Assembly: GCF_039541795.1 (NCBI RefSeq)
Contig: NZ_BAABGX010000002.1
Span: 62,001 to 126,000, forward strand
DNA length: 64,000 bases
Direction: 5' to 3'
Source of the DNA: Nibribacter koreensis
GTDB lineage: Bacteria; Bacteroidota; Bacteroidia; Cytophagales; Hymenobacteraceae
Shown: positions 18,901 to 26,578 of the stretch, piece after piece
Position numbering within the stretch: position 1 is the first letter of the stretch
How the letters are laid out: every line of letters starts with the position of its first letter
Notes under the pieces: generated by a model
The model's database searches: none
Seen by the model: only the letters and a program-made list of their open reading frames with translations
What the model was told of the DNA's origin: nothing
Made by a program: the position numbers and the translations under genes

Positions 18901-19332
18901 CAGTTCGTGTCCATGTTGGATCTCATTCGGCCAGAGCTGGAGAAGCGCAGCATCCCGTATGAATACCTCACCGGGCAGACCACCCAGCGCGGCAGTAAGG
19001 TAGACAATTTCCAGAGCAAGCCAGAGGTGCGGGTGTTCTTGATTAGCCTCAAAGCGGGCGGCACGGGCCTCAACCTCACCGCCGCCGACTACGTCTATCT
19101 GGTTGACCCTTGGTGGAACCCAGCCGTAGAGAACCAAGCCATTGACCGTGCGCACCGCATTGGCCAGCACCAGAACGTAGTGGCAGTTAGACTTATCTGC
19201 CCAGACACCATTGAAGAGAAAATCATGACCTTGCAGACCGCCAAGAAAGAACTGGCCAAAAACCTAGTTAAGACAGACGAGCCTTTCTTAAACACCCTAT
19301 CCAAACAGGACCTGTTGCACTTGGTGAGCTAA
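15943..19332 (+). CDS. SNF2-family DEAD/DEAH helicase with SWIM zinc finger
   Basis: The 1129-residue product has an N-terminal SWIM zinc finger (Cys91, Cys93, Cys101, His103 in CACPAPKDKLCTH), a long middle region, and a C-terminal SNF2 motor. Walker A is DDMGLGKT with Lys704; motif II is DESQ near residue 793, followed by KNP; later come LTGTPVENN, the FSQF stretch of the second lobe, GGTGLNL, and motif VI DRAHRIGQ. Such proteins (bacterial RapA/HepA-like or SWIM-SNF2 type) use ATP to move along DNA and displace bound proteins or RNA polymerase. The role of this one is not known. It may share a transcript with the HD protein. Confidence 0.95.
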   Translation: MTSSPDQSVNHVPASSSATEFVIEQIDLNALTFDWLEAHSAERVLPESRGYVDIHPLSIQVDFGSFVNPFSSIVFQPVVVRQLGQRLSLDCACPAPKDKLCTHQVQVLQCLLYREEIRIFFDSALRHQKLQKAAMPYGLENEPNLDAFFELEYNNKTLHIEPRRKELFPIHTFTSAFIAEELAPSAPSLPVAPNSSDGVTQIVVIGKHRFYNHLHLELMEAPLTRDGKIKNPLKVLAPFDYLWQTQDPEELKFYSGISKFQNNYNTVRSSADLEALKALLKNPLHLDFYWHDTDKSPNVTASALAPVQVKTLPVNLQLTVHLQNDFYEVTGHLQVEDQAYEFPDLQVKFNYFLHLKNTLYLVEDESVLRVIEFFKKHHNQLVLHASKFEEFRGQVLANLEHQIKITYTFLRPATAKQLKEQGFDQPLEKVLYLSESMPYVLLTPAIQYGEAEVPVLSKKQIYATDARGKAFTVTRDKNAELSFLRAVLQEHPDLENQVTQTSFYLHKDQFLNEDWFLEAFANWRAQGITILGFNQLQGNKFSPFKGTLSISMESGIDWFDTHIDLLYGKQKASLKQLAKAVKNKTRYVQLDDGTLGILPHEWMDRLARYFRLGDVVEEQLRTPKVQFANIAELYEDEVLSTEVKKELAGLQKKMQPKAKLPQVPVPSELQATLRNYQQQGLNWLNHLDDLNFGGCLADDMGLGKTIQVIAFMLVLKTKRQAGPHLVVVPTSLLFNWQQELAKFAPSLKVHTFYGPARGRKEFDLVDVVLTSYGTLLSEIKALKEVRFHYIFLDESQAIKNPESQRYKAARLLQARNRLVLTGTPVENNTMDLYGQLSLACPGLLGDKRYFRDHYATPIDKFKETKRAKELQKKIQPFLLRRTKEQVASELPEKTEMVIYCEMGLEQRQVYESHAKEVRDFLLGQPEDDLPKSRMHVLKGLTKLRQICNSPALLPNEASYGDSSSKIEALLEQIENKAPYHKILVFSQFVSMLDLIRPELEKRSIPYEYLTGQTTQRGSKVDNFQSKPEVRVFLISLKAGGTGLNLTAADYVYLVDPWWNPAVENQAIDRAHRIGQHQNVVAVRLICPDTIEEKIMTLQTAKKELAKNLVKTDEPFLNTLSKQDLLHLVS

Positions 19333-19481
19333 ACCCATTCCCTGCTCTTCATATAGCAATTTTGCATGTCAACAAATAAGATTTCGGCAGGAAACGGCGG
19401 TTTCTCGTTACCTTTATAGCAGAGGTACTGGTGTTAAGCCATGAGCCTACTGCTTACAATTATCCTTCAGAATTGAGTACC

Positions 19482-19961
19482 ATGTCCGAAGAAGACAAAG
19501 AGATATATTACCGCACCTATTTCGGGCAGAGTCATGATTACTATTATGACAAGCTGGAGCAGTACCAGGCCGGCCGGAAGTTCACCTTCAACTTTTACGC
19601 CTTCTTTCTGGGCCTTCCTTGGCTATTGTACCGCAAAATGAACCGCTTTGCGCTGTTTCTACTGGTTGCCGTGGTAGGTCAGTCCATTCTGCTGAGTTAC
19701 CTATTGGAGCAGAAATACATTAATACAACAAATGCTTTCTGGTATGAAAGAGGTGCCATGCTCTTTTGGGGACTGGTGACGGGCTTCTTCGCCAATTACT
19801 TCTACATGCGCCAAGCCCAGCGCGAAGTAGACAATGCCATTGCCGCCACACCCAACGAAGACACCGCCCTGGAACTACTCAGCCAGAAAGGCGGCGTCAC
19901 GTTTATCCCGCACATTGTGATTGCCGTGATGTTGCTTGTCTTATTATTGATGGGCCAGTAA
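19482..19961 (+). CDS. DUF2628-type membrane protein
   Basis: The product of 159 residues has a polar N-terminus with several Tyr, then FNFYAFFLGLPWLLYRKM, typical of DUF2628 proteins, and three to four hydrophobic segments. The last segment runs to the C-terminus. Function is unknown. The ATG at 19482 (MSEEDKE) is preferred over 19431 because the family starts near here, though the longer form cannot be excluded. Island A begins 13 bases after the stop. Confidence 0.75.
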   Translation: MSEEDKEIYYRTYFGQSHDYYYDKLEQYQAGRKFTFNFYAFFLGLPWLLYRKMNRFALFLLVAVVGQSILLSYLLEQKYINTTNAFWYERGAMLFWGLVTGFFANYFYMRQAQREVDNAIAATPNEDTALELLSQKGGVTFIPHIVIAVMLLVLLLMGQ

Positions 19962-19973
19962 AAGCTACGTCTC

Positions 19974-20011
19974 CGTTTTTGGCCTGTTTTCTAGGAAATA
20001 GGCGAAAAACG
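19974..20011. repeat. 38-bp palindrome, copy 6 (left edge of island A)
   Basis: Left arm is consensus; the right arm has AATAGGCG in place of AACAGGCC. Confidence 0.9.
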
Positions 20012-20024
20012 CGGGAAGAAGACA

Positions 20025-20060
20025 ATGCGCAGGAGACAAGGCAGTGCCTGGTCTCTACAA
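20025..20060. repeat. GAGACAAGG palindrome family, copy 1
   Basis: Core GAGACAAGGC-AGT-GCCTGGTCTC forms an imperfect 10-bp hairpin, preceded by ATGCGC and followed by TACA. Six copies occur in the window. Confidence 0.75.
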
Positions 20061-20242
20061 ATCCGCGCCAGCGAAGAACGCATTGCCGCCTCTCCAACAC
20101 CAAGCCGCCTACCGACCGACCTTGCGCAGGGCAGCCTTGGCTGTGCGCCCGGAGCATGGGCAGGGACCGGGCAGTGGCCTATCACCTGGCAGAGGCATAA
20201 GCCAACGATGAAATAGATAGCTTTGACCAAGTGCAGAAATCC

Positions 20243-20282
20243 GAAGAAAAGCTGTCTGAGCGGCAGCGAGTTTCTTTTCTTC
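20243..20282. repeat. Variable-stem hairpin, copy 1
   Basis: A perfect 9-bp stem GAAGAAAAG/CTTTTCTTC encloses the core CTGTCTGAGCGGCAGCGAG. The copy in island B keeps the core but has a wholly different, equally perfect stem. Confidence 0.75.
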
Positions 20283-20399
20283 TTGATTCTTTTGGTTACT
20301 TTTCTCATCAAGGAGAAAAGTGACAAACCCGGGTAGAAAAGTTAAGAGTTGAAAGTTAAGAATTAAGAGTTGGGAGGTAAAAGCTTGGACGGTAGTTCT

Positions 20400-20430
20400 G
20401 GTCGTTGGTGATAACACCAACAACGGCGGG
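20400..20430. repeat. GGTCGTTGGTG hairpin, copy 1
   Basis: GTTGGTG-ATAA-CACCAAC hairpin within a conserved block that also appears at 28953 and 57334. Confidence 0.75.
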
Positions 20431-20594
20431 CGAAAAGAAAGGCTTTTTTGAACTCCAGATTCTAGACTCAGAACTCTGGACTATCGACTCAGAACTAGTA
20501 CGTCATCCCCCTCCCCCTCCCGGAACAAGTCCGAGATCTTCGACTTCAAAGGGGAACGAAGAAGCCCTTTACCAAAAGCTCAAAAACAGATAAG

Positions 20595-20632
20595 CGTTTT
20601 TAGCCTATTTTCCAGAAAACAAGCCAAAAACG
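20595..20632. repeat. 38-bp palindrome, copy 7 (right edge of island A)
   Basis: Arms CGTTTTTAGCCTATTTTC and GAAAACAAGCCAAAAACG; lies 9 bases past the stop of the yciI-like gene. Confidence 0.9.
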
Positions 20633-20641
20633 ACAAACTGC

Positions 20642-20932
20642 TTAAATCTGGGCGATTTTATACGTCTTTACCTCCACTGTCTCCCAAACCTTATTCAAAA
20701 TATACGGTTCTTCCGCCATCCATTTCTGCAGGTCTCCCTCGGTCTCAAACTGCAACACCAAAGAGGAGCCGCGCATGATGCCTTGCTCATCTAGAAAAGC
20801 GCCGCCCAAGAGGAAATTGCCGCTCTCTTTGAGCATCTTCATCATGTCAATGTGCTGTGGACGGATAGCCATACGGTGGTCCAAGGCGCCTTCTGTGGTA
20901 TAATCTGTGCCGGTAACTAAATATTGTGTCAT
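20642..20932 (-). CDS. YciI family protein
   Basis: The product of 96 residues matches the YCII fold: an N-terminal strand QYLVTGTDYT, a helix with HIDMMKMLKESGNFLLGGAF, and a C-terminal strand with ETVEVKTYKI. The family is a small dimeric alpha-beta barrel related to ferredoxin-like proteins; most members have no known substrate, though some take part in dehalogenation or signalling. The ATG at 20932 gives a normal family length; the frame extends upstream without family features. Confidence 0.8.
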   Translation of the reverse strand: MTQYLVTGTDYTTEGALDHRMAIRPQHIDMMKMLKESGNFLLGGAFLDEQGIMRGSSLVLQFETEGDLQKWMAEEPYILNKVWETVEVKTYKIAQI

Positions 20933-21089
20933 GGTGTGTTCTGTTTGAGAAGCTAAAGTAGAGAAAAACGGGGGCATCCTAAAATGGCGGCCCGTCACTG
21001 AAACCAGAAAAGAAACCGTAATTTTACCGTTTCGGCACAGAACGCCTTAATTGCCGTATGACCAGAAGACGGCCCATAGATATACACCC

Positions 21090-21443
21090 ATGACCAACAA
21101 CGATATCCTCAAAAAACTGCGCGTGGCCCTGCAACTGCGCGATGACCAAATCATAGACATCCTCAAGCTGGTAGACTTCAACGTCACCAAAAGCGAGCTG
21201 GGCGCCATCTTCCGGAAGGAGGACCACCCCAACTACCAGCCCTGCGGCGACCAACTGCTGCGCAACTTTTTGAACGGACTGGTCATTCACATGCGTGGCC
21301 CCATGGAGCCCAAGAAAGAAGCCTCAGACAAACCTAAGCAGGTTTCTGCACCTTCCAGAGACAGAGACGGCGGCAGAGACCGAGAAGACAACAGAGATCG
21401 GCCAAGAGAAGATGACAGACGGCCTTTCAGAAGCAAAAGATAA
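21090..21443 (+). CDS. DUF1456 (YehS-like) protein, single repeat with RD-rich tail
   Basis: The 117-residue product contains one DUF1456 unit, from NNDILKKLRVALQLRDDQI to LLRNFLNGLVIHMRG. Members such as E. coli YehS have two such units in about 150 residues. Here the second unit is replaced from about residue 75 by a highly charged tail with many Arg-Asp pairs ending RRPFRSKR. The tail is likely disordered and could bind nucleic acid. No function is established for the family. A terminator with palindrome copy 8 follows. Confidence 0.8.
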   Translation: MTNNDILKKLRVALQLRDDQIIDILKLVDFNVTKSELGAIFRKEDHPNYQPCGDQLLRNFLNGLVIHMRGPMEPKKEASDKPKQVSAPSRDRDGGRDREDNRDRPREDDRRPFRSKR

Positions 21444-21451
21444 CCAACCAG

Positions 21452-21478
21452 ACCACAGCCCAAGCGCTGTGGTTTTTT
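21452..21478 (+). terminator. Terminator of the DUF1456 gene
   Basis: Stem ACCACAGC/GCTGTGGT with a 6-base loop and six T. Palindrome copy 8 begins where the T-run ends. Confidence 0.85.
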
Positions 21479-21515
21479 GTTTTTGGCCTGTTTTCCAGGA
21501 AAAAGGCCAAAAATG
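21478..21515. repeat. 38-bp palindrome, copy 8
   Basis: Begins in the T-run of the preceding terminator. Right arm GGAAAAAGGCCAAAAATG has lost some pairing. Confidence 0.85.
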
Positions 21516-21632
21516 AAGCACCAGTTGCTACATTGTTTCTAAACACAGCCCCCTGAAGGCTTTTGACTTACTCAGAAATTCTTTCATCTTTGCCTTCCCC
21601 CCCCAGTTTTCAATTTCAGAATCATCCAAATC

Positions 21633-22370
21633 ATGAAGAACCTGCTTCTGGCCTTCAGTCTGGTTTTCTTGCTGGCCCCAGACCGGTTCAAGCAACAGCA
21701 GTTGCAGTATGAGCGTGTGCGCATCGCGTATGCCCAGAAGTACACAGACCTGAGCAAGTTTCTGCAAGCCAAGAAACTGGATATGAACTCCCTGGAGCTG
21801 TACATGCGGGCGTTCAAACATGAGCAGGTGTTGGAGATTTGGGCGAAGAAAAAGGAGGACGCACAGTACCAGCTACTGCTCACATTTCCATTCTGCGCCA
21901 TGTCCGGCACGCTGGGTCCCAAACGCAAAGAGGGCGACGGGCAGATACCAGAAGGCTTTTACTTCATTGACCGGTTCAACCCAAAGAGCAATTTCTACCT
22001 TTCTCTGGGCATCAACTATCCCAATGACACAGACAAGGCCCGCAACCCCACCGGCAAACTAGGCGGCGACATCTTCATTCACGGCGACTGCCAAACCATT
22101 GGCTGCATCACCATCACAGATGACAAAATGAAAGTGGTGTACGTGCTGGCCGTAGAGGCGTTTGAGCAAGGCCAGACCCAGATTCCGGTGCATTTCTTTC
22201 CTGTAAGGTTTACCTCACCGGCATATGGGCAGTTGAAAGAAACACACGCGCAGTCTACCAAACTCCTTGATTTCTGGCAGAACCTGGAAGGTGGCTACTC
22301 CTACTTTGAGCAAAACAAGCGACTGCCTATCGTGATCTCCTTGCCTTCTGGGGCTTACCAACTTCAGTAG
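21633..22370 (+). CDS. L,D-transpeptidase, YafK type
   Basis: The 245-residue product has an N-terminal signal peptide or anchor (MKNLLLAFSLVFLLAP) and a YkuD catalytic domain. The active-site block HGDCQTIGCITITD lies near residues 150-165, with the catalytic Cys in IGC. The preceding GDGQIPEGFYFIDRFNP is typical of the YafK branch. These enzymes make or cut 3-3 crosslinks in peptidoglycan or attach proteins to it in the periplasm. It is a single gene with no obvious partners nearby. Confidence 0.9.
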   Translation: MKNLLLAFSLVFLLAPDRFKQQQLQYERVRIAYAQKYTDLSKFLQAKKLDMNSLELYMRAFKHEQVLEIWAKKKEDAQYQLLLTFPFCAMSGTLGPKRKEGDGQIPEGFYFIDRFNPKSNFYLSLGINYPNDTDKARNPTGKLGGDIFIHGDCQTIGCITITDDKMKVVYVLAVEAFEQGQTQIPVHFFPVRFTSPAYGQLKETHAQSTKLLDFWQNLEGGYSYFEQNKRLPIVISLPSGAYQLQ

Positions 22371-22473
22371 TTTTAGAGGGAGCCACTATTAGGGAAAATG
22401 GTCACTTAGTTCATCAAAAGTCTAAGCGGAAGTACAATAATCCAACTGGAATATAGTTTTATCATATATTCTG

Positions 22474-23598
22474 ATGTTGTACTTAGTTCGCATGTTCATG
22501 GCCTATCACTTCTGGAAAAGAAAAGACACAACCCAGGCCCCTAAAGTCAAAAAATCTGCGGTGCGGGAATGGGGCGATGCCCTCATGTTTGCCATGGTCT
22601 GCGCAACCATTATCCGGTGGTTAACCTTTGAGGCTTATGCCATCCCCACCTCTTCCATGGAAGGGTCGCTACTCACCGGCGACCATCTGTACGTAAGCAA
22701 ATTGCACTACGGTTCGCGCACGCCCATCACGCCTTTGCAGGCACCGCTTACGCACCAGAAGCTTTGGGGCACCAACATCCCCTCTTTCTCAGACTTGATT
22801 CAGTTGCCGTCTTACCGCTTGCCGGGCATTTCTGAGGTGCAACGCAATGACGCGGTTGTGTTCAACCACCCCCAAGAAGTGGAGCGACCCATTGACCTCA
22901 AGACCTTTTTGATTAAGCGGTGCATTGGCGTGGCCGGTGACACCCTCCAGATCAAAGACGGACAGGTATTCTTAAACGGAACCGCCGCCGAAAACCCAGC
23001 CAAGCTACAGTTCAGCTATTACCTTAAAACAGACGGCTACGTGCAAGAGAAATTCTTCAAGAAGCATGGCATACGGGAGGTGATGGGCGCACAGGATGGG
23101 TATTATATTCATACCTCGCCAGAAACAGCTGAAAAGCTCCGCTCCTTTGACTTCATAAAAGAAGTTGTGGCCTTAAAAGTTGCGCCCGGCACTCCAGATC
23201 CGCAGGTTTTTCCGCAAACGCCCGACATTCACGCCTGGAACCAGGACAACTTCGGGCCGCTGTACATTCCTAAGGCCGGGACCACGGTGGCCCTCACGCC
23301 CGCCACTTTGCCCCTATATGAAAAAGCCATCAGGGTGTATGAGCACAATGAGCACCTGCAAGCCAAAAACGGCAAACTCTATCAAAACGGTAAAGAACTC
23401 ACCCATTATACCTTCAAACAGAACTACTATTTCATGATGGGCGACAACCGCCACAACTCCAATGACTCCAGGTACTGGGGCTTTGTGCCCGAAGAATACA
23501 TTGTAGGTAAGGCGGTTTTGGTTTGGATGTCCACGGATTCTACCGCCAACCTCACAGATAAGATTAGATGGAATCGCTTAATGCAGACCGTGAACTAA
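22474..23598 (+). CDS. lepB: Signal peptidase I
   Basis: The 374-residue product has an N-terminal membrane segment, the nucleophile Ser61 in AIPTSSMEGSL, and the general base Lys148 in FLIKRCIGVAGD. Late in the chain is the MMGDNRHNSNDSRYWGFV box. Between the lysine and this box is a long insertion with extra beta structure, usual for Bacteroidetes enzymes and the reason for the large size compared with about 320 in E. coli. It cleaves signal peptides of exported proteins at the inner membrane, including the T9SS cargo encoded in this window. The ATG at 22474 gives a short hydrophilic lead before the membrane segment. Confidence 0.95.
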   Translation: MLYLVRMFMAYHFWKRKDTTQAPKVKKSAVREWGDALMFAMVCATIIRWLTFEAYAIPTSSMEGSLLTGDHLYVSKLHYGSRTPITPLQAPLTHQKLWGTNIPSFSDLIQLPSYRLPGISEVQRNDAVVFNHPQEVERPIDLKTFLIKRCIGVAGDTLQIKDGQVFLNGTAAENPAKLQFSYYLKTDGYVQEKFFKKHGIREVMGAQDGYYIHTSPETAEKLRSFDFIKEVVALKVAPGTPDPQVFPQTPDIHAWNQDNFGPLYIPKAGTTVALTPATLPLYEKAIRVYEHNEHLQAKNGKLYQNGKELTHYTFKQNYYFMMGDNRHNSNDSRYWGFVPEEYIVGKAVLVWMSTDSTANLTDKIRWNRLMQTVN

Positions 23599-23662
23599 GC
23601 GGCTTGCGGTTCTAACTTTTTTATGAAACGGCACTTCCATTTACTCAGATTTGGGAGATTGC

Positions 23663-23700
23663 CGTTTTTGACCTACTTTCCTTAAAACAACTAAAAAACG
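23663..23700. repeat. 38-bp palindrome, copy 9 (decayed)
   Basis: Ends are intact (CGTTTTTGACC and AAAAAACG), but the centre has drifted. Confidence 0.7.
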
Positions 23701-23716
23701 CCTTTATCACGCGCAC

Positions 23717-24163
23717 ATGTGGACCTGCGAAACCTGTACCCAACAGTTCCTGAGAACCAACCAAGCCCACTCCTGCCTGGACAAAACCGAGGCCGATTTT
23801 TTGCGGGGCAAGTCTGAGAAAACCCTGGAGTTGTACCATCACTTCCTGGAGCAGTACCGCACCATAGGCGACTTCCGGATTCATCCGTCTAAGTCCATGC
23901 TGTCATTGGCCAAGAACACGCGCTTCTGCATGATCTACACACTGGGCCGAAACTTCATGGACGTGTACCTGCCGCTTAGCAAAGTCTATGATGACACGCT
24001 CTGCTTCCATAAGATTGGCCATGTGGGTGATAAGCAAACCAACCACTGGCTCAGAATCTATGAACCCGAAGACGTGAACGAAGAAGTGATGTTCTACCTG
24101 AAAATGGCTTACCAAGAAGACGCCCTTAAGGGAGAAGCCCACCTAGCCAAAGCTGAAAAATAA
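23717..24163 (+). CDS. DUF5655 protein with an N-terminal zinc-finger-like motif
   Basis: The product of 148 residues begins with Cys4, Cys7, His18 and Cys20 (CETC and HSC), a small zinc-binding knuckle, followed by a DUF5655 domain with FRIHPSKSMLSLAKNTRFCM and HVGDKQTNHWLRI. The domain is widespread and of unknown function, sometimes fused to DNA- or transport-related modules. The gene stands alone, flanked by palindrome copies on both sides and a strong terminator. Confidence 0.8.
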   Translation: MWTCETCTQQFLRTNQAHSCLDKTEADFLRGKSEKTLELYHHFLEQYRTIGDFRIHPSKSMLSLAKNTRFCMIYTLGRNFMDVYLPLSKVYDDTLCFHKIGHVGDKQTNHWLRIYEPEDVNEEVMFYLKMAYQEDALKGEAHLAKAEK

Positions 24164-24183
24164 ACTACTCTAACCTGTAAAAA

Positions 24184-24227
24184 CGGCAAGTCCCGCTAGT
24201 GAATTAACTGGCGGGACTTGCCGTTTT
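24184..24227 (+). terminator. Terminator of the DUF5655 gene
   Basis: Perfect 13-bp stem CGGCAAGTCCCGC/GCGGGACTTGCCG followed by TTTT, which is also the start of palindrome copy 10. Confidence 0.9.
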
Positions 24228-24259
24228 CGGCCTGTTTTCTGGAAAACAGCCTAAAAACG
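24222..24259. repeat. 38-bp palindrome, copy 10 (fused to a terminator)
   Basis: Its first bases CGTTTT are the last stem pair and T-tract of the terminator before it. Right arm GAAAACAGCCTAAAAACG. Confidence 0.9.
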
Positions 24260-24277
24260 CTGGTAAGAAAGTACACC

Positions 24278-25171
24278 TCAGGTAGCTAAACCAACTTTTG
24301 ACGCAGTGTTCTCCTCTTGCACATCATGGTTACAATGGCGGCAACTGGCAGAGCACGGGGTTTTTCTGGCTTGGTACAGGTTGAGCAAGGGCGTGCGCAA
24401 ATGGCCGGGGCTGGTCTTGCGGTAGTCACCTGAGAAATACTCTTGCAACAAATGCGTGTCTCTGGTGGCCAGCACAAACAAATCTGGAGTTAGCCTACCG
24501 GAGAAACTGTTCAAGCCCTCTAGCAAATCATCTTCTTCCTGGCAGACAATGTCCAGATTGGGGTACGTTAATTCCGTTTTAAGGGCGGCGGCAGCCTTTT
24601 TCACCTGGCAGAAACTAACGCCGTCCAGTTGGCTGTGCAGGTGCAGCAAGGTAAGGTGCGCATTGAACTTCTGGGCCAGCTTCTGCACACGGTTCATCAC
24701 CGCCTCGTTGGTATCTGTCACGTCCAGACTGAAGACAATCTCCTTCAACGGCTGAAAAACAGCATTGCTGGGCACTAACAGGATAGGACACTTCACCAAT
24801 TCAGGCAAGGCCACCACTTGTTGCTGCTCTAAACCGGCCAACAGATAGTCGGCCGGAGACACCATCATGTCAACGTTCAGCTCATCCACCACCTGGGTCA
24901 GATGCTTTCTTAATTCGCCTTCTTTGATGGTGCATTCAATAAGCGGTTCAGTGCCCACACCACTAGAAAACTGACGCGCATGCCGCTCTGCAAAACTTCT
25001 CAGGCGCTGAAGTAACTGGCTTTTAAAGGTGGGCGTGAGTTGCAATGCGCCGGTGCAATGCAAGAGCGTAATGTCTGCACTTAGGTGGTTAGCCATTTGA
25101 TAGGCATAACGCAAAGCGGTCACGCAGGCGTCTGTGAAATTGAAAGGAAGTAGAATTCTTGGCGAAGTCAT
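24278..25171 (-). CDS. Universal stress protein (UspA family)
   Basis: The 297-residue product begins TSPRILLPFNFTDACVTALRYA, the first strand and helix of a Usp domain, and contains a second Usp-like half from about residue 150 (LKEIVFSLDVTDTNEAV). The ATP-binding GxxGxxxxxxxxG(S/T) motif is not clear in either half, so nucleotide binding is uncertain. It lies directly downstream of the TauE/SafE gene of the cbb3 oxidase locus, and Usp genes are often regulated with low-oxygen respiration. The ATG at 25171 is preferred to 25213 by family fit. Confidence 0.85.
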   Translation of the reverse strand: MTSPRILLPFNFTDACVTALRYAYQMANHLSADITLLHCTGALQLTPTFKSQLLQRLRSFAERHARQFSSGVGTEPLIECTIKEGELRKHLTQVVDELNVDMMVSPADYLLAGLEQQQVVALPELVKCPILLVPSNAVFQPLKEIVFSLDVTDTNEAVMNRVQKLAQKFNAHLTLLHLHSQLDGVSFCQVKKAAAALKTELTYPNLDIVCQEEDDLLEGLNSFSGRLTPDLFVLATRDTHLLQEYFSGDYRKTSPGHLRTPLLNLYQARKTPCSASCRHCNHDVQEENTASKVGLAT

Positions 25172-25202
25172 AGTCTGTTGGTTTGATAGGTTATAGGCTA
25201 GA

Positions 25203-25907
25203 TTAAGGAACATGACAAACAGGGGCTTCTTGCGTAGTGGTTACTAGTTGCGGGCTTATATAAGGCACACCCAGATTAAGACCCCGCAGGATGAACAACA
25301 CCGCCAGACAGCCCGCCACATACGGCACCGCGATACGCATGTAATAGCGCATCTTAGGCTGAATCATTTTACCAGACAGGGACACCAACCACATCAAAGG
25401 AATAGTACCCAGCCCGAACATGGCCATATACAACATGGCCCCGCCCACGCCCGGCGCACTGAGGGCTCCCGCCAACGCGAAGTACACCATGCCGCACGGC
25501 AACAGTCCGTTCAAGACACCAATCTGGTACAGGGACCTTGGCGACCCATTCCCGAAGTGCTTGGCCATGGCCCGGCGCAGGACGTTCCACCATTTCTCAG
25601 TGCCTAGCCATCGGTTTATTTTATTAGAAGTAGCCGCCGGTAACACTACCAGCAAAAGCATCATGACGCCAGAGGCGATGGACAGCGTCTGTTGCCAGCC
25701 CGCCAGATTCAAGGTAGAGCCAATGGCTCCGGCCAAAGCACCCAGCAGGACATAAGTAGATAAGCGGCCTATGTTGTACAGGAGCCGGCCTCCCAGAAAG
25801 GAAGCGCCGGTACCCCTGCCAACAGGTAGTGCCATGGCAATAGGGCCGCACATCCCTACGCAATGAAAACTACTGATAAAACCTATGACCAATCCTGCCC
25901 ACCACAT
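25203..25907 (-). CDS. Sulfite exporter TauE/SafE family membrane protein of the cbb3 locus
   Basis: The 234-residue product has six or more hydrophobic segments and the motif SSFHCVGMCGP near the N-terminus, with LPCGMVYFALAGAL midway. This Cys-containing branch is the one found beside ccoG and ccoH in Bacteroidetes and other phyla; despite the TauE/SafE name it is thought to help cbb3 oxidase maturation, perhaps copper handling. It starts 3 bases after the ccoH stop, so the genes form one operon. The name sulfite exporter should not be read as a proven function. Confidence 0.85.
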   Translation of the reverse strand: MWWAGLVIGFISSFHCVGMCGPIAMALPVGRGTGASFLGGRLLYNIGRLSTYVLLGALAGAIGSTLNLAGWQQTLSIASGVMMLLLVVLPAATSNKINRWLGTEKWWNVLRRAMAKHFGNGSPRSLYQIGVLNGLLPCGMVYFALAGALSAPGVGGAMLYMAMFGLGTIPLMWLVSLSGKMIQPKMRYYMRIAVPYVAGCLAVLFILRGLNLGVPYISPQLVTTTQEAPVCHVP

Positions 25908-25910
25908 GGT

Positions 25911-26384
25911 TTAGAGCGTTACGTCTTGTTGCTGATAATATTCCTTGTCGCCTACTTTAGCTACCACCTGCACCCGCCAAAGGCCTTTCTCAAGGTTACC
26001 TGTCGTGAAGTGCTGGAGTCCGTCGGCGTTCAGTTTCAAGGGCACCTCAAAGTCAAGCTTCACGTTAGACGGCCTGAAAAACAGCACCGAACCCGTAGCC
26101 TGCTTCAACTCCGCCGGAAACTGAACCACCAACTGCCCTGCCGCCTGCGCCGCAATAATCTGGATGGGCTCGTCTAATTGCTGGGCATGACTCAACTGTT
26201 GCATGCGCTCATTGTACGCCAGCTCTTTAGCATAATAGTCCTTGCTCACCAAGTCCACATCGCTCTGCATGGTGCCGTACACCAACATGCCTATGTAGGC
26301 AATGAACAGCAAAAACGCCGAGATGATGATGTAAGGAAGAAAAGACTTCTTAGGTACTGCGGGGGTATTGGTATGGATAGACAT
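25911..26384 (-). CDS. ccoH: FixH/CcoH family protein
   Basis: The product of 157 residues has one N-terminal membrane segment (residues 15-38) and a periplasmic beta-rich domain with SDVDLVSKDYYAKELAYNERM, the FixH signature. FixH/CcoH assists assembly and stability of cbb3 cytochrome oxidase in the inner membrane. It sits between ccoG and the TauE/SafE gene, the standard order. Confidence 0.9.
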   Translation of the reverse strand: MSIHTNTPAVPKKSFLPYIIISAFLLFIAYIGMLVYGTMQSDVDLVSKDYYAKELAYNERMQQLSHAQQLDEPIQIIAAQAAGQLVVQFPAELKQATGSVLFFRPSNVKLDFEVPLKLNADGLQHFTTGNLEKGLWRVQVVAKVGDKEYYQQQDVTL

Positions 26385-26578
26385 TTTAATAGACGTTAGA
26401 TATTAGATGCTAGAAGTTAGACTTAAGAGGTCAGACACAAGACGTAAGACTTTTTTGTAGCACTTCTGTATTCAATTCACTTTTTGGCTCTGATGTATTA
26501 GGAGAATTTTCACATCTCCACATTTTCAAATCTTCACATTCAATTAGCACATCAGCACATTAAACAATCAGCACATTA
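26385..26578. repeat. Degenerate short repeats between ccoG and ccoH
   Basis: Right after the ccoG stop, the minus strand reads a block with TTTAATGTGCTGATGTGCTA, also found after the purF stop. Nearer ccoH are TTAGATATTAGATGCTAGA repeats like those between ccoNO and ccoQ. Confidence 0.6.

Larger units (their letters stand above)
19974..20632. repeat. Repeat island A, bounded by two 38-bp palindromes
   Basis: This gene-free block lies between palindrome copies 6 and 7. In order it holds the GAGACAAGG-type palindrome (20025-20060), a Pro/Ala-codon-like stretch also seen in island B, a variable-stem hairpin (20243-20282), a palindrome of the form GGTTACTTTTCTC/GAGAAAAGTGACaaACC (20293-20329), the GGTCGTTGGTG hairpin (20400-20430), CTCAGAACTCTGGACT repeats, and a CCTCCCGGAACAAGTCCGAG block. 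Island B has the same modules in the same order. The reading frames across it are shadows. Confidence 0.75.
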
